Counted from the stretch's first letter, positions 32,984 through 45,209 are shown. The stretch is 64,000 bases of DNA from Amaranthus tricolor (GCF_026212465.1 NC_080063.1:19773297-19837296); one strand, 5' to 3'. Notes: generated by a model from the sequence alone, not told the origin. Made by a program: numbers and translations.

Positions 32984-35095
32984 ATGTTGCTAGCATTGCC
33001 AATTTTTGCATTATTTCTTACTCTTGTAGTACTCTTCCTTCACCTTAACCCTAGAAAAAATGTCTCATTACACCACCCACCTCCCGGACCTAAAGGATTT
33101 CCCTTTATTGGTAATCTTCATCAGTTCGACCCTTCTAAACCTCATGTCTACTTTGCTAATCTAGCCAAGACGTATGGCCCTATATTGAGCTTGAGATTCG
33201 GTCATGTACCGATTGTTGTGGTTCAATCAGCCAAGCTAGCTAAAGAGATCCTCCAAACACAAGACCTAAACTTCTGCAGTAGACCATTAATGATGGGAAT
33301 GCAAAAGCTAAGTTATAATGGTTTGGACATAGCTTTTGCACCATACGGTGAGTATTTTAGGGAAGTAAAAAAGTTAAGTGTTGTTTATCTTTTGAGCTCT
33401 AGAAGAGTTGAATCTTTTGCTCATATACGCCAAGAAGAAGTTTTAAGGATGATTCAAAAGATTTCTTCCCTCTCAAGATCTTCACAGATTGTTAATTTGA
33501 CTGAATTATTAATGAGTTTTGCAAGATCCAACATTTGTAGGACTGCATTTGGGAAGAGGTATTATTAAATCGATCATATTCGTTGTGATTTAGTATTGAG
33601 ACGGATATAATACGTAACATAAATATTAAAAGGATTAACTTAACACACAACTTAAATATATGGAGACTCATGATAACTTAATTAGTTCAATTTTAATTAC
33701 TTTCTTAGATGATTTTTTCGAGTAATAAATATTTTGATAGAAATTAATAATCTCCTTTTTATCACAATTACGTACATCTAAACCCAAATTGTCTTCTTTG
33801 TATATTTCAATTTTAGGTATGAGGATGATGATAATTTAGGAAAGAGATTCCATAAGCTCTTAAATGAAGTTGAAGCCATGTTTACAATTGTCTTCTTTGG
33901 TGATTATTTCCCCTTCCTTGGATGGCTTGATAAGTTAACAGGAAAATTCTCTAAACTTGATAAGATATTTAAGGAATGTGATGCATTTTATGAAGAAATC
34001 ATTAATGATCATCTTGACCCAAATAGACCAAAAACTAATGAGGGAGAAGATCTTGTTGATGTTCTACTCCATATCAAGAAAGATCGATCTTTTCATCTCA
34101 CTAAGGAACACATCAAGGCGGTTTTGATGGTAATTTTGCATCTTATTACCCTTCTTTTCATCAGGCATCTACTCTTATCAAAGACCGTTTTCAATGAAAT
34201 AATCTCAAAACAGAAATCCATATATATACTCATAATAATTTTTATAACTGCTAAACTATTTAATCCATTTATAAAATGCATCTTACTATGAAACCAATCA
34301 CATAATACAACAAGACTATTTCTTCTTTAAGATCTAGTCATATTGATATGATAGATTAATATTGCAAAAATAACTCATTTTTTATTGCAAAAATAACTAG
34401 TTAATTTACTATTCTTTTAAATAAAGTTTAGTTAAGAAAACTATATATAATCTAATGGATGTGTTTATATTTAATATACATTTTAGAATATATTTGTTGC
34501 GGGAACGGACACAAGCTCAGCCATGGTAGAGTGGGCAATGACAGAGCTAATGCAAAATTCGAATTCAATGAAAAAGGTGCAAAAAGAGCTTAGAACTGTT
34601 GCAGGAAACAAGGGATTTTTAAATAACGCTGACCTCATGGAGTTAAGTTACTTCAAGGCTGTAGTGAAAGAAACATTAAGATTACACCCTGCAGCTCCAT
34701 TACTAATTGTGCGTGAAACAATTCAAAAAAGTATTATAGAAGGGTATGACATCCTACCCAAAACACATGTTTATGTAAATGCATGGGCAATCGGAAGAGA
34801 TTCTAACTCGTGGAAAGATCCAGAAAAATTCTTCCCTGAAAGATTTTTGGGAACTTCAATAGATTTCAAAGGAAATGACTTTCAACTAATTCCTTTTGGT
34901 GGTGGAAGAAGAATATGTCCTGGCATGCTACTTGGCCATACTAATATGGAACTTGCTCTTGCCAATTTGTTATACTCATTTGATTGGGAATTGCCTAGTG
35001 ATTTAAAGAAGACACACATGAACACTGATACACTCCCTGGCATTACTATGCATAAGAAACATCCAATTCGTCTTTTCGCAAAAGAATTTCAGTGA
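32984..35095 (+). CDS. Cytochrome P450, CYP71 clan (CYP83/CYP71-like)
   Basis: Three exons join in frame: 32984-33558, 33817-34129 and 34487-35095, giving 498 aa, a standard length. An N-terminal hydrophobic anchor (2-22) targets the ER membrane. The proline hinge PPPGPKGFPFIGNLH follows. Exon 3 opens inside the I-helix with AGTDTSS (301-307), the oxygen-binding Thr motif. The K-helix ExxR is E358-R361 (ETLRLHP), PERF lies at 413-416 and the heme loop FGGGRRICPG places the ligand Cys at 440. All catalytic motifs are intact. CYP71-clan enzymes oxidise specialised metabolites such as phenolics, oximes or terpenoids; the substrate cannot be read from the sequence. The second intron falls where most A-type P450 genes have theirs; the first, after GKR, is an additional one. 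No other pathway gene is nearby. Confidence 0.93.
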
Positions 35096-35337
35096 TAAGT
35101 CATTTGGAGAGCAAATAATACTTTTCAATAAAGGTTATAAGTTTGATTATCATAGCCTATCCTATAATAAAAAGGAAATAATTGATATTGATATAATATT
35201 TTCTATTTATTTATACTTTTCAGAAAATATCATAGTTCGATCTCATTGAATCATTATATCTTGTATAAGCGATAGTATAGCAAATTAACTATGGTGCCCT
35301 AAACACTTGATATCTCATCGTTTAACAAATCTCATTT

Positions 35338-35338
35338 G

Positions 35339-35384
<46 letters not shown>
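35338..35384. repeat. (TA)n microsatellite
   Basis: About 23 TA units next to the left side of the Mutator-like region. Confidence 0.95.
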
Positions 35385-35385
<1 letters not shown>

Positions 35386-35684
35386 GGCAAAATTATAAAA
35401 AACTACCTAATATATACCTCATTTTGTAAAAAACTATCTTATGTAAAAAATTTTGCAAAAAACTACCTTATATAATACAATTGTTTGCAAAACACTACCT
35501 TATAACGGTTTGTGGCTTTTGACCGCTAACTTTAACCGTTGACCCGCATGTGACAGTCACGTGATGCATTAATGTATTTACTTCTTCTTCATTGCAGTTC
35601 AGTTTCAATACTTTCTACATGAAATCCTTCTTCCATTACTCCATGTTCACGGAAAGGTATTACTTGTTCTCCTCAACAAAATGT

Positions 35685-36480
35685 CATTTCTCTTTCTCTT
35701 CCCAACATCTTTCTCAACCTTTCTTCTCTTTCTTCTCGCCTTTCTTCCCTCTCATCTCTTCAACTTCTTAATCTTTCATCCACCAACATCTCTGGTTCCA
35801 TTCCTCTCTCATTTGGCCTTTTTTTCCCATCTTTGTCTTCTCGACCTTTCCGATAATAACCTCTCTGGTTCCATCCCAAAAGAACTAGGAAACCTTTCTT
35901 CATTACAGTTTTTTTACTTGAATGCCAATGAACTTTCTGGGAAAATCCCACCTCAGCTTTCTAATCTAACCTCTTTGCAAGTTCTTTGTCTTCAAGATAG
36001 TTTGATTAATGGGTCAATACCTTTTCAGTTAGGTTCATTACTATCCCTTCAGCAATTTAGGTTAGGGGGTAACCCTTATCTAACAGGGAAGATCCCTCAC
36101 CAGTTAGGTTTACTCACTAATCTTACAATATTTGGGGTTGTTGCAACTGGGTTATCCGGAAACCTACCCTATACATTTGGGAACCTCCAAAAATTAGAGA
36201 CCCTTGCTGTGTATGATATCGAGATTTCTGGGTCGATTCCGCCAGAGTTGGGTTCATGTTCCCAGCTCACAAATTTGTACTTACACATGAATAAGATGAC
36301 AGGCGAAATTGTAACACCCGAATTTCCTCTCGTCCCTTACGGTTTTGGGTCGGAAATTCAGGGGTGTTACAGAAATACCCCCTCAGTTGGGTAGACTTAA
36401 GAAGCTCAGTAGCTTACTTCTATGGGGGAATACTCTATTGGGCAGTATTCCAGCCGAGCTGTCGAATTGTTCGGACTTGA
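35685..36480 (+). pseudogene. Captured LRR receptor-like kinase fragment (RGI5/RGI-like ectodomain)
   Basis: Successive 24-residue LRRs are readable: LDLSDNNLSGSIPKELGN, LNANELSGKIPPQLSN, LQVLCLQDSLINGSIPFQLG, RLGGNPYLTGKIPHQLG, LAVYDIEISGSIPPELG, LYLHMNKMTGEI, then LLLWGNTLLGSIPAELSNCS. Order and wording match the N-terminal ectodomain of RGF1-insensitive type LRR kinases (subfamily XI). The upstream LRRs are in another frame because of an extra T in the T-run near 35820. A 62-bp insertion at 36310-36371 splits the MTGEIPP repeat. No kinase domain, signal peptide or introns are present. It is a partial gene carried within inverted repeats, not a functional receptor. Confidence 0.85.
36310..36371. 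mobile_element. 62-bp TG...CA mini-insertion (possible solo micro-LTR)
   Basis: The ends TGTAACACCC and GGGTGTTACA are perfect 10-bp inverted repeats. It is flanked by a perfect 5-bp duplication GAAAT (36305-36309 and 36372-36376). Removing the insert and one GAAAT restores the LRR codons for MTGEIPPQLG. TG...CA ends with 5-bp duplications are features of LTR retroelements; the same TGTAACACCC start opens the LTR at 63363. Confidence 0.75.
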
Positions 36481-37149
36481 TTGTCGCTGGAAATGGAGTT
36501 GTCGCTGGAAATGGCAGGAAGAAAGGATTTTCGAATGCACTGAACTGAAATGAAGACGAAGTAATACAGTTAAAGCATCACGTGACTGTCACATGCGGGT
36601 CAACGGTTATACTTAACGGTCAAAGACCACAAACCGTTTTATGATTAATTAGGCTTTTTTTTTTTTATCTTACTTTAGGAAATATATGTTTATAAAAGTT
36701 CAAACAATAGTTCTAATAAGGGGAAGGGTTATTGAAATAATTTGCTAAGATCGATACGACGCTAAGAACTTTGATGAACGATACTAATAACAATGAACTA
36801 AACAACGTTTGATAATGTAAAACTTGCAAAGAGACACAAAGATTTAAGGAGGTTCACCACTAGTGGAAAAAAATGTATTTGCTGCTCATTATTTGCTGCG
36901 TTTTTTGTATATTAGCAGCAAAAAATAGGAAAACGTATTAAAAAAAAAATTACTCTAATTGCTGCGGTTAACCCTATGACCGCAGCAAATACCCTAGCAT
37001 CATGCATTAATTGCTGCGGTTTTGCCACAACCGCAGCAAATAACCCTTCAAAATTAGCTTAATTGCTCTGGTTCTTCCACAACCGCAGCAAATAACCCTT
37101 CAAAATTAGATTATTTGCTCCGGTTTTGTTGTGAACCGCAGCAAATGAC

Positions 37150-37930
37150 CGTTGGACAAAAATCCGCCAGTTTCTTTTTATTTCGCATATCTTCTCAAAT
37201 ACGTTATACAGTACAGTTGTTCATTGAAAAAACGCTTCATCTTCATTTGCTTTTCGTTCCTCTATTCTACATCTTCACAAACGTATAAGATTAATTTGCT
37301 TCATCTTGTGTTCATCTTCATTCACAAACGCTGTTTTATTCATTTGCTGTTATTCATCTTCATTTGTGTTCGTTGCTGTTCATCTTCACAAACTTGTCGC
37401 TGTTCATCTTCACAAACTTGTTGCTATTCATCTTCATAAACTTGTTGTTGTTCTTGTTGCTTCTGTTCATCTACTGTACATCATCAAACTTGTGTTTTGA
37501 AGGTAAATCCTTGCTTTTGTTCTTGTTCATCATCAAACTTCGAATTTTCATAAACCTACTTGTTGCTTCTGTTTTGTTGTTGTTCTTGTTGCTTCTGTTC
37601 ATCTACTGTACGTGTGATAAATATCTAAAAAAAACCTAAATTAATTACCTTATTTTTATTTTGAACCAACTTCGAATTTTGTTGCTGTTCTTGTTGCTGT
37701 TCATGGAATATAATTATGTTTCTGTTCATCTTCTTGTTGTTGCTGTTCTTGTAAAAAATCTTGTTACATTGTTGTTCTTGTTGCTTATTCTTGTTGTAAA
37801 AAATCGAATATAATCTTGTTGTTCTTATTGTTGTAAATCCTTGCTTCTGTTCTTGTTCTTGTTGTTGTCTAAATGCTTAAATTTGCTTCTGTTCTTGTTG
37901 TTGTCATATTTGTTTTTCACAATTTATCTG
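37150..37930 (+). repeat. Low-complexity TGTTCTTGTTGCT / TTCATCTTCA tract in CACTA
   Basis: Irregular repeats of GTTGCTGTTCATCTTCAC and TTCTTGTTGTTG fill this stretch. They create long open frames with no protein signature. Confidence 0.7.
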
Positions 37931-38734
37931 ATTTAATTATTTCGATTTTAAATATTTTTAGTTGTGTATGTTTTAAAAATTATTAAAAATTAATATTAAT
38001 AAAATTTAAATTTTAACGAATTACATAAAATTTTACTTTACTATGTTTCAACTTATAGATAAATGAAATAATTGTTTTGAATTGAAGTGAGTATCTAGTA
38101 TTTTAATGATTGTATTTATTTGCTTGAGGGTTAGGGAAATAGGTGAAATTTTAATATGAAAATATTAATATTGCATTTCTTATTTTTCATGTTATTTCTA
38201 ATATATAGTTAATACAAAATAATAATACTCCTAGCTAGTTGATAAATAATACTAGTATATTATTATTTGTGGAGTAAATAATTTTTTGTTCAGAAAGTAT
38301 TTTTAATTTTTAAGTTTCTTGTTCGTTTAATATTGTATGATTCGTTTATGTTGTTGTTGGAGTTCATTGATAAGCCACTAGACCGGATTTATGCTTGTTT
38401 GTACTCTACGTCTAGTTTGTAGCTAGTATCATAAATTTTCAAATAAGATCACTATTAGGTTATATAATTTGATGTATATTAAAGTCAATTATAACTTTAA
38501 ATTTTATTTTTTTTAAAATTTTTAGAAAGATTATTATAAACAAAGAGTTTAAGTACCTTCAAATAATTTGTAGCAATTCTAAAGTGACCAATTATAGTTA
38601 TAAAGTAATCACCTACAAGTCATCATTAACAATCTTAAAAAACATTATTAATTATTAATTTTTATTGTTTTTATATGAATATTATTAATTATTGTTTTGT
38701 TTTGAATCAATTAATCACACTAATTAGGATGTAT

Positions 38735-40490
38735 GGAAGGATTTTTAAGCGTTTTTGTCAATTTTGCGCGTAAAGTAGGTCAAACATGGTTTGTTATGCA
38801 CGAAACTTGGCACACAACACTATTTGGCATATATTATTGTGTTGAAATGGTTAGAATTGAAAATAATAGTCATATGCTAGAAATTAGAAGTTAAGTTGCG
38901 ATTTTAAGGGTTTTTAAACGTTTTTGTCAATTTCGCGCGTAAAGTACTCAAACTTGGTTTTGATGCGAAACCGGGGCTGATTAAGGCCTTGGTTATGCAA
39001 GGATTAATGTTGTGCGTAAGCTTTGATTAATGACACAGTCAAAAACTACAAATGATCATGAAAAGAACACGAAACAACCACAAACACTTAAACAAAATTC
39101 TGATCTAGCAAACTGTCGAGTAGCCCTCCTTCAGCTCAGCTTCTAGGAGTCCACGGGGATTGTTAGAATGGTTTTAGGACCTTGATAGTTAGATCCAAGT
39201 ACCAAGATTCCATTTCCACTTTAGCCTAGGTCCTGGATGCATAGGTTTGGTCTCCACGTGTCGTGCAAGGTGGTCTGGTCACTAGTTTGTTGCTGTGTGA
39301 ATTTCGCGCGTAAAGTAGCTCAAACATGGTTTGTTATGCACGAAACTTGGCACACAACACTATTTGGCATATATTATTGTGTTGAAATGGTTAGAATTTA
39401 AAATAATAGTCATATGCTAGAAATTAGAAGTTAAGTTGCGATTTTAAGGATTTTAAGCGTTTTTGTCAATTTCGCGCGTAAAGTAGGTCAAACATGGTTT
39501 GTTATGCACGAAACTTGGCGCACAGCACTATTTGGCATATATTATTGTGTTGAAATGGTTAGAATTGAAAATAATAGTCATATGCTAGAAATTAGAATTA
39601 AGTTGCGATTTTAAGGGTTTTTAAACGTTTTTGTCAATTTCGTGCGTAAAGTACTCAAACTTGGTTTTGATGCGAAACCAGGGCTGATTAAGGCCTTGGT
39701 TATGCAAGGATTAATGTTGTGCGTAAGCTTTGATTAATGACACAGTCAAAAACTACAAATGATCATGAAAAGAACACGAAACAACCACAAACACTTAAAC
39801 AAAATTCTGATCTAGCAAACTGTCGAGCAGCCCTCCTTCAGCTCAGCTTCTAGGAGTCCACGGGGATTGTTAGAATGGTTTTACGACCTTGATAGCTAGA
39901 TCCAAGTACCAAGATTCCATTTCCACTTTAGCCTAGGTCTTGAATGCATAGGTTTGGTCTCCACGTGTCGTGCAAGGTGGTCTGGTCACTAGTTTGCTGC
40001 TGTGTGAATTTCGCCCGTAAATTAGGTCAAACATGGTTTGTTATGCACGAAACTTGGCACACAACACTATTTGGCATATATTATTGTGTTGAAATGGTTA
40101 GAATTTAAAATAATAGTCATATGCTAGAAATTAGAAGTTAAGTTGCGATTTTAAGGATTTTTAAGCGTTTTTGTCAATTTCGCGCGTAAAGTAGGTCAAA
40201 CATGGTTTGTTATGCACGAAACTTGGCACACAACACTATTTGGCATATATTATTGTGTTAAATGGTTAGAATTGAAAATAATAGTCATATGCTAGAAATT
40301 AGGTATTAAGTTGCGATTTTAAGGTTTTTAAGCGTTTTTGTCAATTTTGCGCGTAAAGTAGCTCAAACTTTGTTTGTTTTGCACGAAACTTGGCACACAA
40401 CACTATTTGGTATATATTATTGTGTAGAAGTTGTTAGAATTTAAAATCATATTCATATTCTAGAATTTACGTGTTAAGTTGCGATTTTTT
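38735..40490 (+). repeat. Higher-order tandem repeat inside the CACTA element
   Basis: A unit of about 150-170 bp (start TTTTTAAGCGTTTTTGTCAA, interior CACGAAACTTGGCACACAAC, end TAAGTTGCGATTTTAAGG) occurs about eight times. Two of these units carry a further roughly 300-bp block (GGGCTGATTAAGGCCTTGGT ... GTCTCCACGTGTCGTGCAAG), at about 38970-39295 and 39680-40005. This gives a second periodicity of about 710 bp. Copies are close to identical, so the array is young or homogenised. Confidence 0.88.
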
Positions 40491-40533
40491 GCGTTTTTAA
40501 CCGTTTTTGACACTAACATCTATTTTCTCTTAG

Positions 40534-40827
40534 TGCTTTCAACAACCTTCTTCTTCCGTTGACTGCGGCTACTACGCGCTGAAGTTTATGGACGATATTA
40601 TAAATTCCGTGAAGGACTTTGGAGTCGAAAATATAGATGCCGTAAGTATTTGTTACGTTCTTAATTAAATATATTATTGGTATATAATCTAATGTTAATA
40701 TCTTTTATTTTAATATTATATATAGGTTTTAAACGACATTCTTAGGGAAACACGCCCTTTGAGAAGTGAAGAGATGCGCAAATTAAAAGACAAGATTGTC
40801 GTGCATCTTGCTAATATTTGTCCTTGA
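40534..40827 (+). pseudogene. Ulp1/C48 protease C-terminal exons (CACTA cargo)
   Basis: Two exon-like blocks with correct splice sites are present: 40534-40641, reading QQPSSSVDCGYYALKFMDDI, and 40726-40827, reading VLNDILRETRPLRSEEMRK and ending in TGA. DCGYY with a following LKFM is the active-site Cys region of Ulp1-like proteases carried by many plant CACTA elements. The His and Asp part of the catalytic domain is missing, so this is the tail of a deleted gene. Confidence 0.75.
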
Positions 40828-40864
40828 TAAATTGTAATTATAGTATATTATTTTTTATACTTTA

Positions 40865-40970
<106 letters not shown>

Positions 40971-41390
40971 GTAATATTATATTATATATACGAGCGAGAG
41001 TTTATTATTACTATTGCATTATTATAATGTTGATTAATATGATTATCATTGGATTAATCATTGTTATTACATTGTATTATTATTGCATTATTATAAAGAT
41101 AAAACAGAAAAAGAAAAAAAAAAAGAGAGGTAATTGCTGCGGTTTTGAACATGACCGCAGCAAATAAAGAGTGTTATTTGCTGCGGTTTTCAACCATGAC
41201 CGCAGCAAATAACACTCTTTATTTGCTGCGGTTTTTGCCCATGACCGCAGCAAATAAGTCCCATATTTGCTGCGGTTTTGAACCGCAGCATTTAAAGTAC
41301 GACATTTGCTGCTATCACAATTGCTGGGGGCCAAAACCGCAGCAAATAATGGCAAAAAAACGCAGCAAATGATGTTTTTTTCCACTAGTG

Positions 41391-43700
41391 CACCCAATGA
41401 TGGCTATGTCCTCCGTCGTGTGTAATTTCTTGTCTATATTATACCAAGGAGTAAAAAAATACTCTAACAAATGAAGTATTACAATTGAGTAAGAGATAAA
41501 AATACTCAAGCAAAGCATCTTCCAAGACCCTTTGGACTTCTTCATTAATCACCATTAACACCAATAATTCCCAAGAATACTTCACCATAATAATTCATAC
41601 TTTAAACACTACAATCATTAAGTTACCAACTTAAACACCCACATTAACATACTCATTGAATTCCATCCCAAGATCACATTTGAATGCACACATCAATTGT
41701 GCACTCAAGTCACACTATTCATGAAACCATTCATAACAGTTATGTTATGGTTGTTGAATCTCAAACAATCATGTGAAAATGGAAAAGTGGAAGAAGAGAC
41801 GAAATTTAGAAGAAGAGAAAAATATTATTTTATTGAATTATATTTCTTAAAATCTAATACACTCTTATATCCCTTTTATAGTACTAACTACTAAGACTAT
41901 CACTAATATCCACTTATAACTAATTATAATCTTACTACCAAATATATCTATAACAGGTTAGGTGTAGGCGAGTAGCCATCTTGGTGTATATCTAATTTAA
42001 GACCATTCTTGAAAAGTAGTATTTGCTTTTCAATGAAATAAACACAAGTTGAGTTTTATTGGAGTCGGTCTTGCTATGTTTGCAAGTTTTTCCATAGTGG
42101 CTACAGGCAAGTTTGCTAGTAGTCATTGGGCCAAGAAAAAATATGGTTAGATTTTTCAGAATAAACAAAATAGTCTGATTTCAATATTTATTTTTTTTAA
42201 TAATACCTGATTCATTAATAAAGAGTCAGATATTTATATCAGAGATAAAAATTAACAAGTAAATAATAACTTTAACCAAAGATAATTCAAAATTAACAAA
42301 GCTACAATCCTTGTATATGAGATCTGACAATTCTGAATATTCTCTTTCACATCGCTGTTTGACACAACCTTCTAAGAGGGGTTCTTTTGATCTGTTGTAG
42401 TCTTGAGATAGAATTGAATTTGATGTAGTTGATGGTAATTGCAATTTTAGTGTCTGCTGCATTATCGCATTTATCTCTACCAACAAATTAATTACAAACC
42501 AAACTTCATAACTCCAAACTCTCACGAAGAGAGAGATCAAAATCCAATATATGGGTAAAATCAACATAATGAATGGGTGGAACAACTCTCCTGTAGGAAG
42601 AGAACAAAAATTTATTCTAATGATATTCAAAAAGTTTAAAACGTATAAATTTAGAAGCTTACCATCAATCAAAATCAAAAGGTCCGATTCCAATATAATA
42701 AATAAAACATTTTGAGAATTTCTTTTGAATTTTTTTTTTTGTTATTATTTTATAAAATTTAAATATCCATTTCTTTTGAGCACTTTGATTATGGCAAGAG
42801 CCCTAGACCAATCTTTACTTGACTTGTTCAAGTTGTTTGTGATAGAAGAAACCAAATTGGCTTATAGATCGAGGAGGCAACGATAAGTATTAACCGAAAA
42901 AAATTATATAAATGTTTGATTATTAATTTTATATTATTTAATAAAAATGATAATCTAAAAAAAGTATATTTTTGGTTTATTAAATTGAATAAATTTCCAT
43001 TTCAAAGTTCAAAATTCAAACTTGAATTACTTAATTCAAAATCTAAAAATTCCATGTTGAAAATGATCCTTATTTTCATGGAAGAATTCAATAGTAGCAA
43101 GTAGTTTTGATTGAACGATTCTACTTCTCCGATTTTCCAATCAATTGAGTCAGTGTCTAAACAAGCAACACAATGCTTGACAAGTGTGAAGCATAAATAA
43201 ATTTTTAACCGAATAAAGTTAGAAAATCGAAAAATTATATGAAAATTGAACTTATATATTATCTTGAAAATGATATTTATTTTAACCGAGATAAAATGTA
43301 ATAATTAATTATTGTAGTATTGTTTAATTTTTTATATTTTATTAAGAAATTTCATGTGGCAACTTTAAATTTTTGGTTTTATCACATGGTGGACACATCT
43401 TTTTTAATCCACATGGTGATTTTGACCATTGAATTTTTTCATGTGATTTACAAATTTTTTTTTTTAAATTTACGCTATTTTACCTAAACGAAAAAATAAA
43501 TATTTAATTAAAACTTAACATTTTATTACACGTCAAACAAATCCAAAAACTCATAGTCACCCTTAGAATTTCCCTATTTTATTTTTGTTTTTTCTTTTTT
43601 TTTTTAAATTCCAATTGCATTTTACCTTTTAAATTTTATTATTATTATTCCTTTCTTTTCCCCTTTTCCCAAAACATTTCCTGCGAATTCCATACGGTGT
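41391..43700. other. Intergenic AT-rich stretch right of the CACTA element
   Basis: At 42063-42151 a frame reads GVGLAMFASFSIVATGKF then ASSHWAKKKYG and TAG, preceded by a plausible splice context; it may be a terminal-exon scrap of an unidentified membrane protein. A minus-strand frame at 42693-42226 with a GT/AG-like break near 42595-42665 is hydrophobic but matches nothing I know. No complete gene is visible. Confidence 0.35.
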
Positions 43701-43799
43701 ACAACTGTTTTCGGGCAGCACATCTGATTCCCCCTTTATTGCTCTCTTTTCACTCCTTAGCATTCACTTCAGAGCCTCAGAGGAACCTTTCATAATTTG
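43700..43799 (+). promoter_or_regulatory. Probable leader exon of the WIT gene
   Basis: A CT-rich block (TTGCTCTCTTTTCACTCC) runs into CAGAGGAACCTTTCATAATTTG, followed by a donor GTATGTACTT at 43800. A matching acceptor (CCTTGCAG) ends at 45207, two bases before the start codon. This implies a 1.4-kb intron in the 5' UTR. Confidence 0.55.
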
Positions 43800-44763
43800 G
43801 TATGTACTTAATTTTATTTAGATTCATTCTTTATTTATTTTCTTGTAATTTCAATTAGAATTAGTGCTTGAAAATCTTTTTATAGGTCTGAAAATTACAT
43901 TGATCTAGATGCTTCATATATGTATTTACTTGCTATACGATTGATGGGCAGTTTTCAATTTTCATTATCATATCATGTTTATTTAAAGTTAATGTCTTTT
44001 TTTCAGTATTTATTTGCAATATGAATCATGGGCAGTTTCCAATTTTTTCATTTTCATGTAAATTTATCATCTTTATTTATGGGGTTTTGGAGAAATGCTT
44101 GTAATTTTAGCATCTATTTGCAATAAGATTGATGGGTAGTTTCCATTTTTTCATTTTATGTAAAGTTTGCATCTTTAGATATGATGGTTTGGACTTTGGA
44201 GAAATACAATTAATATCAGTATTTGGTGGATATATGCTTGATGGAAAGTTTCCAATTTTTTCATTTGTATTTAAAGTTGGTGTCTTTATTTACTGGGTAT
44301 GGAATTGTTAAACTGATTTTTGTGAATGTAGTGAGACTTTTAGTACTTATAATGATGGGTATGTTGGGGAATGTGGTTTATGGAAGGTTATTTGATGACA
44401 ATCTGTAATGGGATGGGAATTAAAGCCTAGATTTTTCATGTGATTTGTATTACTTATGGACATGATGATTTGTATATTATACATTCATTTCTCATTGATT
44501 TATACTTAATCATTATGATGATGATGATGTATTGCTATACCTTCATTTTTAATGTAATTATTCTTCATCATTAATTTGATATTAATATGATGTTCAATTC
44601 ACCCTACTTTGTGGGCCAATTTGTTCATCCTAGGCTTCCAAATTTGTTTATGTTTTTTGTTGTTTCTTTCTTAATGTAATGTTTTGGATTTATGTGAAGA
44701 GCTTATTGATTTAGTTTGGGTATAAAACTCTTGCTAAGTTCATATAGTTCTTTACATGATAAC

Positions 44764-44939
44764 CTATGTTACTTGAACTCTGGTACTGATGCTGGATACT
44801 GGTACATGTCCAAGTGTCAGATACGTCTAAATATTCAATTTTACGCCTAAAATGAAGTGTTTAAGTGCCATACTAATGTCCGAGCATTAAGGATTGTACA
44901 AGGGTACATGAAGCAAAATGAAGAGTTCGAGTAACATAG
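44764..44939. mobile_element. hAT-like MITE in the WIT leader intron
   Basis: This 176-bp element opens CTATGTTACTTGAACTC and closes with GAGTTCGAGTAACATAG. A perfect 8-bp duplication ATGATAAC flanks it (44756-44763 and 44940-44947). It is the sister of the MITE at 24062-24230. Confidence 0.88.
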
Positions 44940-45209
44940 ATGATAACAATGAACAAATAATACTAATTAACAAATAATTATTAATAACAATTAACACATA
45001 AAGTGATTGCAAGTTAATCTATTAACTTGATTATCTGGAGTTCGGAGTTGAATAATGAATAAATAAAGTGATTGCAAGTTAATCTAGAGAAGACTAAGAC
45101 TGCTTCCTTGTTAAGAGTCCTGTTGTTGGTGAATGCCTGCTTTCTAGAATTTACTAGAATCACTTTTTGTTGCCTTCTTATTAGGGTTTGAGATAAGGTC
45201 CTTGCAGCT

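Larger units (their letters stand above)
35504..36640. mobile_element. Mutator-like (Pack-MULE type) element with captured gene fragment
   Basis: About 100-bp inverted repeats at 35504-35602 and 36540-36638 match at roughly 85-90 percent by eye. Shared blocks are AACGGTTTGTGG, AACCGTTGACCCGCATGTGA, CAGTCACGTGATGC and CAGTTCAG. Long inverted repeats around host-derived coding sequence are the hallmark of Pack-MULEs. The left repeat may extend outward to about 35385 (GGGGCAAAATTATAAAAAAC), but the right counterpart is lost, so no target duplication could be set. Assignment to the Mutator superfamily is inferred from terminal-repeat length. Confidence 0.68.

Noticed and set aside
37152..37639. 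Overlapping plus-strand frames rich in Leu, Phe and Ser
   Set aside because: They are created by TTGTTCTTGTTGC-type simple repeats inside the CACTA element.
42226..42693. 155-codon minus-strand hydrophobic frame
   Set aside because: No family recognised, AT-driven composition, and only one weak splice-like break; kept as a remark in the intergenic entry.
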